A DNA stretch of 64,000 nt from a bacterium. Its GTDB lineage: Bacteria > Bacteroidota > Ignavibacteria > Ignavibacteriales > Ignavibacteriaceae. Made by a program: the position numbers and the translations under genes. This document shows, piece after piece, positions 56,104 to 64,000 of the stretch (positions within the stretch are counted from its first letter, which is position 1; every line of letters starts with the position of its first letter). A model generated the notes under the pieces. The model had not been told where the DNA came from. It searched no databases and saw only the letters and a list, made by a program, of their open reading frames with translations. Location of the stretch: NCBI GenBank assembly GCA_016716565.1, contig JADJWC010000001.1, positions 1,240,001 to 1,304,000 on the forward strand, in the 5' to 3' direction.

Positions 56104-57756
56104 ATGAACGCATTAATTGAAAATACTCTCCACATTATTTCTAAGATAAGTTACAGCAGACAGGGTTATCTGCTTCAACTTAACGATTATGGATTTGAGG
56201 TGCTAAATATGTGGGGTGGTAGACCAGATGACTTCATTAAATTGAATGATCTGCTCTTCAAACTATTTAAGGCAGGCGGTATTGATACTGAAAAGTTTGC
56301 TGAATTGCCTACAGTTGCTGATTTTCTTAAAGAAAGATTTGCTGCTTCATTTTTTATTAAAGATTTAATTTTTTTCTCGGAAAGAAATTTGTACGTCTAC
56401 ATACTTCTCTTTTCTGATTATCCCGATGAATTCAAAGATGAAACCAAAAGCAGAATAATGCCCGTGCTCTCGATTCTCAGTCATCAGCTTAAAACTTATT
56501 TTGAGCAGCGCCCCGATCAAAATATAAAATTATCAGAAAAAAGATTTGATAATCAGCAGAACAAAAAAATATTTGATGAATGGGAAGACAAGTTCAATCT
56601 TCTGGTTAATATATCTCCTGATTTGATATTTATTCTGGATAATTCAGGAAAATTTATCCTGGTAAATGATGCCGTTCAAAATCATCTTGATTATTCGCCG
56701 GATGAATTGAAAGGGAAACACTTTATTGATTTTATAAATAAGGAAGATCTATCGGCAGTTAACCTTTCGTTGAACAAAAATCTGATTGATAATAAACCTT
56801 TCAGGCTTACTGTGAATATGCTGACCAAGTACGGTCAGGTGTTTCCTGTTGAGCTAAGCTGTAATACTATCTACAGCAAAAATAAAATTATAGGTTTACT
56901 TGGAGTTGGTAAAGATTTGACTGATAAGCAAAGATATGAAACCGAACTGCGAAAGCTGAAGCCAAAATTAACAGAAGTAAACCGGGTATTAAAAATAGAA
57001 AGAGCAAGAACTAATCCGCAAAAATCAGTTGTCGAGGAACTTAATCGACTGAAGTATGATTTTATTTCAGGGATTTCACATGAATTCCGGACAACACTCG
57101 CGTCAATAATTGGGTTTTCTGAAACGATCGTATCCGATCCGGACCTGGCTGATTCCATGAAGGAAGAATTTATCCAGGTTATTATGAGCGAAGGTAAACG
57201 ATTAGCAAAATTAATTAATTACTTTTTAGATACTTCTCAGACAGATGAAAAACTTGTAGTCATCAATAAAACAAGCGTGGGTCTCATCAGGTTAATTCAG
57301 GAAGTAGTAAATGAAAATATTGATCTGGCTTCATATAAAAATATTATAATTAATTTTGAACATCCTGAAGAAGAAGTTTTTATTGAAGCTGATAAGGAAA
57401 GTCTGCACCAGGTAATTAACGCACTTGTTAATAATGCAATTCGATTTACGGATGAACTCGGAAGAGTAAAAGTAATTGTAAATAATTTTGTCAGAGAGGT
57501 TGAAATTGTCATCAGCGATACTGGAATCGGAATTCCGGAAGCTGATCAACCGTATATATTTCAGCGTTTTTTTAGAGCAAGCAGAAGAGTTAGTGATATT
57601 TCAAGCACAGGAGTTGGCTTGGTTTTTGTAAAACAAATAATCGATTTACATAAAGGTTTAATAACAGTCCAAAGTGAAGCCGGAAGCGGAACCACTTTTC
57701 TGGTAAAATTGCCCAAAAGAAGTAAAATTGAGAAAAATGAGGTAAATATTGAGTAA
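56104..57756 (+). CDS. PAS-domain sensor histidine kinase
   Basis: About 550 residues. The N-terminal 160 are unassigned. A PAS domain covers about 165-285 (FILDNSGKFILVND). The HisKA H-box is SHEFRTTLASIIGFSE, then HATPase_c with NALVNNAIRF, SDTGIGIP and GVGLVFV. No membrane helices are seen, so it is cytoplasmic. The start is either ATG 56104 or TTG 56083. Its stop overlaps the next regulator by 8 bases, strongly implying a cognate pair. Confidence 0.85.
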   Translation: MNALIENTLHIISKISYSRQGYLLQLNDYGFEVLNMWGGRPDDFIKLNDLLFKLFKAGGIDTEKFAELPTVADFLKERFAASFFIKDLIFFSERNLYVYILLFSDYPDEFKDETKSRIMPVLSILSHQLKTYFEQRPDQNIKLSEKRFDNQQNKKIFDEWEDKFNLLVNISPDLIFILDNSGKFILVNDAVQNHLDYSPDELKGKHFIDFINKEDLSAVNLSLNKNLIDNKPFRLTVNMLTKYGQVFPVELSCNTIYSKNKIIGLLGVGKDLTDKQRYETELRKLKPKLTEVNRVLKIERARTNPQKSVVEELNRLKYDFISGISHEFRTTLASIIGFSETIVSDPDLADSMKEEFIQVIMSEGKRLAKLINYFLDTSQTDEKLVVINKTSVGLIRLIQEVVNENIDLASYKNIIINFEHPEEEVFIEADKESLHQVINALVNNAIRFTDELGRVKVIVNNFVREVEIVISDTGIGIPEADQPYIFQRFFRASRRVSDISSTGVGLVFVKQIIDLHKGLITVQSEAGSGTTFLVKLPKRSKIEKNEVNIE

Positions 57757-59119
57757 ACTCATATTCATAGTTGATGATGAACAATCCATTTCGAAGCTGC
57801 TTTCGTTCTGGGTAAAAGATAAGTGGGGTTATGATGTTGAAATTTTCCCGAACAGCGAATCGATGTTCAAGAAAATGAGCTCAAAACCCGATTTGATTTT
57901 ACTTGATATTATGCTGCCAGGACTCGATGGAATTGAAACTCTAAGAAGAATCAAACAAACAGACGAACATTTGCCTGTTATTATGTTATCTGCGCAGGGA
58001 AGAATTGATGTTGCTGTTGATTCAATTAAGTACGGAGCATATGATTATTTCTCCAAACCAATCGATCAGCAGAAACTTGAACTAGCAGTAAAGAATGCAA
58101 TCCGAAATTATGACCTCGTAAAAGAGATTCAGAATCTTAAAGAAAACGTTAAGAAAGAATACAGCTTTGATAATATAATTTCTGCCGATGGTAAAATGCA
58201 GGATGTCTTCAAACTCGTTTCGAAAGTACTCGATAATGATATCACAGTTTTGATTTATGGAGAAAGCGGAACAGGAAAAGAGTTAATAGCACGAGCAATT
58301 CATTATAACGGAAAAAGAAAAGACAAGCCTTTCGTTGTTGTCAATTGTGCTTCCATTCCAAGAGAACTTCTTGAGAGTGAATTATTTGGTCACGAGAAAG
58401 GATCATTTACTGGCGCCCATCAGAGAAAGCTTGGAAAATTTGAGTACGCAAAAGACGGAACGATATTTCTCGATGAAGTCGGCGAACTTGAGATGATGCT
58501 TCAGGCAAAACTTTTAAGAGTAATCCAGCAAAGAGAATTTGAACGCGTAGGTGGTACAGAGTTAATAAAGACAAACGTTCGGATTATTTCGGCTACAAAC
58601 AGGGATTTAAAACATGCAGTCGAACTAAAGCAGTTCCGTGAAGATTTATTTTACAGGTTAAATTCATTCCCGATTTTTATTCCACCGATACGTCAGAGAA
58701 GAGCGGATATACTTGTATTGACAGAATACTTTGTTGAAGAGTTCAACAAAAAACTTCAGAGGAATGTAAAAGGCTTCACTAAAAAAGCACTCAAACTTAT
58801 TTATGAATATGATTGGCCGGGAAATGTGCGGGAAATGGAGAACACTATCGAACGATGTATGATAATTTCCGATAAAGACCAGCTTGATGTTGACGATTTA
58901 CCGCAGCATATTCGGGCTGCTGATACATCAGCGGTTGTGGATCACCAAAGTGTTATGTTCACCGACGATAATATTGTCCCGTTTGAAAAAATAAAGGAGA
59001 AATCAATCAGGCATGCTTTAAAAGTTACAGGTGGAAACATCGTTGAAGCAGCCAGAAAACTTCAGCTTGGCAGAGCTACAATATACCGGCTAATGGAAAA
59101 ATATGGTATTGAAAGCTGA
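57749..59119 (+). CDS. Sigma-54-dependent NtrC-family response regulator
   Basis: A 456-residue regulator with a receiver (FIVDDEQS, LILLDIMLPGLDG), AAA+ domain (Walker A GESGTGKE, loop GSFTGA, GTIFLDEVGELE) and C-terminal Fis helix-turn-helix (LGRATIYRLMEKYG). The start TTG overlaps the kinase stop, with AGGT upstream. It is the second NtrC-type protein in the window and differs from that at 33170. Its target promoters are unknown. Confidence 0.92.
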   Translation: MSKLIFIVDDEQSISKLLSFWVKDKWGYDVEIFPNSESMFKKMSSKPDLILLDIMLPGLDGIETLRRIKQTDEHLPVIMLSAQGRIDVAVDSIKYGAYDYFSKPIDQQKLELAVKNAIRNYDLVKEIQNLKENVKKEYSFDNIISADGKMQDVFKLVSKVLDNDITVLIYGESGTGKELIARAIHYNGKRKDKPFVVVNCASIPRELLESELFGHEKGSFTGAHQRKLGKFEYAKDGTIFLDEVGELEMMLQAKLLRVIQQREFERVGGTELIKTNVRIISATNRDLKHAVELKQFREDLFYRLNSFPIFIPPIRQRRADILVLTEYFVEEFNKKLQRNVKGFTKKALKLIYEYDWPGNVREMENTIERCMIISDKDQLDVDDLPQHIRAADTSAVVDHQSVMFTDDNIVPFEKIKEKSIRHALKVTGGNIVEAARKLQLGRATIYRLMEKYGIES

Positions 59120-59255
59120 AGGGTTATTCCTGATTACAATTCTTTAAATGCCGGACTATAGAATTCGTTCGGGGGTATTTGGATGATCTGCGGTTGAATA
59201 TTTCAGTTGTTGCAAAGATTACAAATATAAATTAAGCAAACGGGTTATGCGTTAA

Positions 59256-60821
59256 ATGAGTACTAATGATAAAAAATCGATTCTGGTCATTGATGACGAT
59301 ATAACCATTCGCAAACTAATTTCCCACCATCTTAATCTTAATGATTACAAAGTTCATCTAGCAGCAAACACCGATGAAGGTTTCTCACAGTTAAAAAAAA
59401 ATAAAATAGATCTTGTCCTTTGCGATATTATAATGGATAAAATGGATGGATTTACTTTCTGTCAGCTTGTCCGGGAGAATGAAAACTATCGTTCAATTCC
59501 TTTCGTGTTCGTTACTGCAAAAAATACTCTTGAAGATAAATCAAAAGCTCTCGAAGTAGGCGGTGATGATTTCATCACAAAGCCATTTAATGTTGATGAA
59601 CTTATCCTGAAAATTAAATCCATGATCAGGAGAACGGAAATAAATCGTATTTACGGTACAAGAAAAAATCTTCTGGAGGTATTTTCAACAAAAAAATACA
59701 AAGTTGTTATTGTTGACGATGATAAAGCCGCGTTGACAATTTACCAGACCGGACTTACAAAAGCCGGAATTGAATGCAGAGTTTCTGAAACAGCAATGGA
59801 AGGATTGAAAATTGTAAGAACATTTCAGCCTGATTTAATTGTCGCTGATGTAATGATGCCGGAAATTGACGGTTATAAATTTCGTGAAATGCTTTTAAAC
59901 TATCCTGAAACAGCTTCGATTCCTTTCGTTTTTCTAAGCAACATTAATTCAGAGCAAGAGGTTCTTGCAAGTTTTTCTCAGGATATTGTTGACTACCTGC
60001 AGAAAGATTACGGCTATAAAATAGTTGTTGCGAAGATACTTGCTTTACTAAAAAGTTTAAGTAAGGAAAGAAATAAAGTTGTTACCGAACTTCACGAAGC
60101 ATCGGAATTATTAAAAACAAGTGTTGTTCCGGAAAAATTCCCTGAGTTTGAAAATTTTGACATACAATACTGGCATATGCCTTTTAGCGGAATTCCCGGA
60201 GGAGATTTTATAGATCATTTTCTACTTGATGATGATAACCTCGTATTAATTCTTGGCGATGTGATGGGCAAAAAATGGGGAGCGTGGTATTTTGCATACG
60301 CCTATGCAGGTTATATAAGGAGTGCGATTCATTCAGTAGTTGGTGAAGGAGAGTTTTCATCTCCGGGAAAAATTATAAGCAAAGTAAACAAGCTAGTCTA
60401 TCAGGATTCTAAAATTTCGGAAGTGTTTTCGACGTTGTCTGCAGTAGTCATTAACAAACAGGAGATGACCCTCAGGTATTCCGGTGCTGGTGATATGCCG
60501 ATACTCTTTAAAAACAACTCAAAGGGAGAGATTAATAAAATTGAGTCTAAAGGATTACTTCTGGGTTTCAACAATGATGCTCTTTTCGATGATGTGTTAA
60601 TTAAAATGAACTCCGGAGATATTGTCATTTTATCTACCGATGGAATGATAGAATGCCGTGATACTGCTGGTAATCAGTTTGGACTGAGCAAACTCGTTAA
60701 GACAATACAGAATGAAAATTTTTATCTGAATCCAATCGCTGTCTTAAAAGAAAACATTCAAGCTTTTAATCAGTTTACGTTTGAAGATGATGTCAGCGTA
60801 ATAACAATTTCTGCAAAGTGA
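59256..60821 (+). CDS. Dual-receiver response regulator with PP2C (SpoIIE/RsbU-like) phosphatase
   Basis: A 521-residue protein. Receiver 1 (about 5-125) has VIDDD, LCDIIMDKMDG and the lysine in TKPFN. Receiver 2 (about 148-265) has IVDDD and VADVMMPEIDG, but QKDY replaces the KP motif. The PP2C-type domain follows, with LILGDVMGKKWGAW, SGAGDMPIL, STDGMIE and EDDVSV carrying the metal-binding aspartates. Such proteins dephosphorylate STAS antagonists in partner switching. The STAS protein at 25191 is a conceivable but unlinked partner. It lies 136 bases after the NtrC-type gene. Confidence 0.9.
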   Translation: MSTNDKKSILVIDDDITIRKLISHHLNLNDYKVHLAANTDEGFSQLKKNKIDLVLCDIIMDKMDGFTFCQLVRENENYRSIPFVFVTAKNTLEDKSKALEVGGDDFITKPFNVDELILKIKSMIRRTEINRIYGTRKNLLEVFSTKKYKVVIVDDDKAALTIYQTGLTKAGIECRVSETAMEGLKIVRTFQPDLIVADVMMPEIDGYKFREMLLNYPETASIPFVFLSNINSEQEVLASFSQDIVDYLQKDYGYKIVVAKILALLKSLSKERNKVVTELHEASELLKTSVVPEKFPEFENFDIQYWHMPFSGIPGGDFIDHFLLDDDNLVLILGDVMGKKWGAWYFAYAYAGYIRSAIHSVVGEGEFSSPGKIISKVNKLVYQDSKISEVFSTLSAVVINKQEMTLRYSGAGDMPILFKNNSKGEINKIESKGLLLGFNNDALFDDVLIKMNSGDIVILSTDGMIECRDTAGNQFGLSKLVKTIQNENFYLNPIAVLKENIQAFNQFTFEDDVSVITISAK

Positions 60822-60838
60822 ATGTTGTTCCCTGCAAA

Positions 60839-61910
60839 TTACTCTGTTGCCTGAAGCTTTTCGGTTTTGTCTGCAATTTTTAACTGCTCAATAATCTCAT
60901 CAATGTGACCTTCCATAATGTTGGAAAGATTATAAAGTGTTAATCCGATTCGATGATCAGTTAATCTGTTTTGAGGGTAATTGTAGGTTCTTATTTTATC
61001 GCTTCGGTCGCCGCTACGTACCATTGATTTTCGTTGTGCGGAGATTTCTTCGTTCTGTTTCTTAAGCTCAAGATCATACAATCGTGCTTTAAGCACTTTC
61101 ATCGCTTTCTGTCTGTTTTTCAACTGTGATCTTTCATCCTGGCATTGGACTACAATACCTGTAGGTAAATGAGTTATTCTAACAGCTGTTTCGACTTTAT
61201 TAACATTCTGTCCACCAGCACCACCTGAGCGGAAAATATCAATCTTCAAATCATTCTGGTTTATTTCTATCTGTACATCTTCAGCTTCAGGAAGCACTGC
61301 AACAGATGCAGCGGAAGTGTGAACTCTTCCACTTCCTTCGGTTTCAGGTACTCTCTGAACTCTATGCACACCGCTTTCAAATTTTAAATCACCGTAAACA
61401 TTATTCCCGCTTAACGAAAATATGGCTTCTTTTACACCACCTAAACCAGTATCATTAATGTCAATCAGCTCAAGTTTCCAGCCGCGGATTTCTGCGTAAC
61501 GGCTGTATTCTGAATAGATCACCGGCGAAAAGAGCTGCTTCCTCTCCTCCGGTTCCGGCTCTAATTTCCATAATTACATCTTTATCATCGTTTGGATCTT
61601 TGGGAAGCAGAAGCACTTTGATTTCTTCCTCAAGATTATCTCTCTCAACTTTAAGATCTGCAAGTTCAGCTTCGGCTAATGATACAAGCTCACTATCCGA
61701 TACAGTATCAATTATCTCCTTATTGCCTTTTATATTTTTAAGTACCGAAGCGTATTTCGAATAGGCTTCAACAATTTCAGTGAGATCGCTTCTTTCCTTC
61801 GTAAGGGAAATCATTTTCTCCCGCTCCGAAGCGATCTTGGGATCAGAAAGCTGCTCGTTAATGCTGTCAAACTTAATTTTTATTTTTTCTAACTTATCTG
61901 CTAAATTCAT
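60839..61910 (-). pseudogene. prfA: Peptide chain release factor 1 (RF1), frameshifted
   Basis: The N-terminal frame (61910-61470) runs through EIRAGTGGEEAALFAGDLFRI and then diverges. The second frame continues YSRYAEIRGWKLEL with VPETEGSGRVHTSAA and the catalytic GGQ motif (SGGAGGQNVNK). The PET tripeptide and HTSAA context identify RF1, which reads UAA/UAG, not RF2. Inserting two bases (TA) near 61505 restores DLFRIYSRYAE as in other RF1 proteins. prfA is normally essential, so a sequence error is the simplest explanation. Programmed frameshifting is known in prfB, not prfA. Confidence 0.88.
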
Positions 61911-61986
61911 AGTGTATTTCTAAAAATTGTGTGCAAATATATTAAAGCACCTTCTGAAAATCTAAACGGGAGAGGAATTTGACTGA

Positions 61987-62469
61987 ATGAACACACCTGA
62001 TACACCTGAATTGAACAATCAATTAAAGATCACGAACATCCTTTTTTATTCACTCCTTTCGGGGTTACTCATATTCTTTACGGTTGTAATGGTAATTATT
62101 CAGGATATGGATTATTCAGCAAATGCTGATATTGATAAAATATTTTTGTTTATTGTCCCGGTCTTCGGATTAGCAATTATGTTTCTTTCAAGAATGATTT
62201 ATAGCCAGATGTTATCCAGGTTTAATTCGGGCGGAAGTATTCTTCAAAAAATAACATATTACAGAACGGCAAAAATTGTATCCTGGGCGATGATTGAAGG
62301 AGCTTGTTTTTTAGCATTAGTAGCAACTATGCTGACTTCAAATTATCTTTACACTGTGGTTTTCCTTTTCCTCATTGGTTATTTCATTCTGATGAGACCA
62401 TCGAAGGAATCTTTGATACGTGATATGCGTTTAAATTCGGAAGAAAGTGATTTAATTTTAAAGAGTTAA
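61987..62469 (+). CDS. Hypothetical four-helix membrane protein
   Basis: A 160-residue protein with four predicted helices: about 18-40, 53-75, 96-115 and 120-140. No catalytic motif is evident. It ends 2 bases before ispH, so the two are probably cotranscribed. It resembles small conserved membrane proteins of Bacteroidota without known function. Confidence 0.72.
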   Translation: MNTPDTPELNNQLKITNILFYSLLSGLLIFFTVVMVIIQDMDYSANADIDKIFLFIVPVFGLAIMFLSRMIYSQMLSRFNSGGSILQKITYYRTAKIVSWAMIEGACFLALVATMLTSNYLYTVVFLFLIGYFILMRPSKESLIRDMRLNSEESDLILKS

Positions 62470-62471
62470 TT

Positions 62472-63704
62472 ATGAAAAAGTTTGATATACCAATCCATTA
62501 TAAAAGTTCTTTCATCATCACTCAAATAAAGAACAGCAGAAAACTCGAAGATCCACGCAAAAAAGATTTTTCACCCACTGTTCTTGACTTTGGTCCTGTC
62601 AAGTTTTTTCTCGCTCGTCATTTTGGATTTTGCTATGGAGTTGAAAATGCAATTGAAATTGCTTACAAAACAATAGAAGAAAATCCCGGTAAAAGGATAT
62701 TTCTGTTGAGTGAAATGATCCACAATCCGGGCGTGAATAACGATTTATTAAGCATGGGTGTTCGGTTTATTATGGATACTTCTGGAAATCAGCTCGTTGC
62801 ATGGGAAGAAATTAAAGTAGATGATATCGTTATCATACCGGCTTTCGGAACAACACTCGAGATAGAGAAAAAACTAAATAAGATGGGTATCAATCCATAC
62901 AGATATAACACAACCTGTCCATTCGTTGAAAAAGTCTGGAACCGTTCCTTTGACCTTGGGAAACAGGGATTTACTGTAGTTATACATGGAAAGCACTATC
63001 ACGAGGAAACACGAGCAACTTTCTCACACGCTGTTCAAAATTCTCCTTCAGTGATTGTTCGTAATCTTGAAGAAACAAAATTTCTTTCAGACGTAATTCT
63101 TGGAAATAAGACAGAAGAAGATTTCTATGAATTCTTCAAAGGAAAATATTCAAAAGATTTTGATGCATTTATTCTTTTGAATAGTATCGGAGTAGTGAAT
63201 CAAACCACAATGCTTGCAACCGAGACTCAGGAAATTGCTGATCTTCTTAAAGAAACGATGATAAAAAAATATGGAGTCGAAAATATCAACGAGCATTTTG
63301 CTGACACACGTGACACTCTCTGCTATGCAACAAACGATAACCAGGATGCAACTTATGGAATGCTGGAAGTTGAAGCAGATTTTGCTATTGTGGTCGGAGG
63401 ATACAATAGTTCAAACACTACGAACATAGTTAAGATATGTGAAGAGGAAATCATGACCTATTTTATTGATTCAGCAGCAAGAATAATTTCAGATAATGAA
63501 ATCAATCATTTTGATATAAATAAACAGTCGATTGTAATTTCAAACAACTATCTTCCTGACAAGTATCCTGTCGAGATAATGATAACCAGCGGAGCTTCAT
63601 GTCCGGATGCTGTCGTTGAAGCTGTTATCAGAAGAATTGTGTCATTCTTTTCAAACTCGAAAGACATTGATTCAGTTGTGAATGATGTCCTTGAAGCAAT
63701 TTAA
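62472..63704 (+). CDS. ispH: 4-hydroxy-3-methylbut-2-enyl diphosphate reductase
   Basis: A 410-residue IspH/LytB, the last step of the MEP isoprenoid pathway. It reduces HMBPP to IPP and DMAPP with a 4Fe-4S cluster. The ligands are C54 (GFCYG), C149 (TTCPF) and C377 (GASCPD). E. coli IspH has about 316 residues. The longer form here, with an N-terminal extension and the DTLCYATNDNQDA segment, resembles the cyanobacterial/plant type. Its cluster depends on Fe-S assembly. Confidence 0.93.
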   Translation: MKKFDIPIHYKSSFIITQIKNSRKLEDPRKKDFSPTVLDFGPVKFFLARHFGFCYGVENAIEIAYKTIEENPGKRIFLLSEMIHNPGVNNDLLSMGVRFIMDTSGNQLVAWEEIKVDDIVIIPAFGTTLEIEKKLNKMGINPYRYNTTCPFVEKVWNRSFDLGKQGFTVVIHGKHYHEETRATFSHAVQNSPSVIVRNLEETKFLSDVILGNKTEEDFYEFFKGKYSKDFDAFILLNSIGVVNQTTMLATETQEIADLLKETMIKKYGVENINEHFADTRDTLCYATNDNQDATYGMLEVEADFAIVVGGYNSSNTTNIVKICEEEIMTYFIDSAARIISDNEINHFDINKQSIVISNNYLPDKYPVEIMITSGASCPDAVVEAVIRRIVSFFSNSKDIDSVVNDVLEAI

Positions 63705-63708
63705 ATAT

Positions 63709-64000
63709 TCATCGGATCAGTTGGTTGTTTCTTTTTTGAGCTGTTTCAATTTCATCCAATAATTTTCGAAATAATTCTTTAACCGTCAGAATTTCATTTA
63801 CCAAACCTGAGCTTTGTCCGGCTTCAAGTTCACCTTCGTTTTCATCTCCTTCAAAAATACCGAGTCGTTCACGTTTACTTCCAAGCAGTTCTTTTAATTT
63901 GATTTCGTCCCAGCCTTCTCTTTCAGCTATTAAAGCACGGAACGCAAAATCATTTTTTAACATTCTCACCAATCCAATTTTTTTGAACGCCAAAGTTGTT
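63709..64000 (-). CDS. Nitronate monooxygenase / FabK-like flavoprotein (partial, C-terminus)
   Basis: The visible 96 residues run off the window edge, so the start is not seen. The pattern VRMLKNDFAFRALIAE, then GSKRERLGIFEGDENEGELEAGQSSGLV and ILTVKELFRKLLDE, matches the C-terminus of NMO and enoyl-ACP reductase FabK. Which of the two cannot be decided without the FMN-binding part. It is convergent with ispH, 4 bases apart. Confidence 0.7.
   Translation of the reverse strand, partial: TTLAFKKIGLVRMLKNDFAFRALIAEREGWDEIKLKELLGSKRERLGIFEGDENEGELEAGQSSGLVNEILTVKELFRKLLDEIETAQKRNNQLIR

Noticed and set aside
61470..61910. RF2-type programmed frameshift
   Set aside because: The protein is RF1 (PET motif, HTSAA), and no CTT-TGA-C shift site lies at the break.

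Overview
The window looks like a chromosomal segment of an Ignavibacteria-like member of the Bacteroidota/Chlorobiota group. The DNA is AT-rich. Three secreted proteins end in a type IX secretion (T9SS) sorting domain with the NPFNPST motif common in Ignavibacteria. BatA, DUF4159 and DUF4175 proteins are present, and two divergent promoters fit the Bacteroidota pattern TTG-N20-TAnnTTTG. I see no phage, plasmid, IS element or CRISPR array.

Layout. 1-6.6 kb (minus): a SUF iron-sulfur operon, sufB-C-D-S-U-T, then a bacilliredoxin and an Rrf2-type regulator cut by the window edge. 6.8-24.6 kb: a surface-glycan region with a GT2 polyprenyl-phosphate glycosyltransferase, a YfhO-type membrane protein, two flippases, several methyltransferases (two FkbM-like), two further glycosyltransferases, a sugar-nucleotide epimerase and a T9SS-secreted propeller protein. 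24.8-26.4 kb: a GroES-like protein, a STAS protein and a small doubtful ORF. 26.5-34.5 kb: the most unusual part. Two paralogous three-gene cassettes of pseudopilin-like proteins (PilV/PilW/PilX-like order, without normal prepilin signals) flank a 1.5 kb gene-poor stretch holding an untracked 50-residue membrane protein, and a lone cyclic-nucleotide-binding-domain protein. Cassette 2 has a textbook sigma-54 promoter (GG-N10-GC) directly next to an NtrC-type activator gene.

34.7-47 kb: aconitase, a cNMP-binding-domain/aspartase fusion, a MarR regulator, BatA, HflX, a HutH-like ammonia-lyase whose MIO triad is Ala-Cys-Gly, RmuC, a GNAT acetyltransferase, and a tRNA-Ala(CGC) whose 5' end overlaps the stop of an EVE-domain gene. 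47-56 kb: two T9SS proteins (one broken by two single-base frameshifts), DUF4159, and a DUF4175 protein broken at an A-run. 56-61 kb: a PAS histidine kinase, a second NtrC-type regulator and a dual-receiver PP2C phosphatase. 61-64 kb: a frameshifted prfA (RF1), a small membrane protein, ispH, and the C-terminus of a nitronate monooxygenase/FabK-like flavoprotein.

Two themes cut across the window. First, short interspersed palindromic repeats of several families lie between genes, and three have been captured in frame inside proteins (HflX, a glycosyltransferase, a T9SS protein). Second, three genes carry four small indels. One is the normally essential prfA, so sequence errors should be ruled out before any biological reading.
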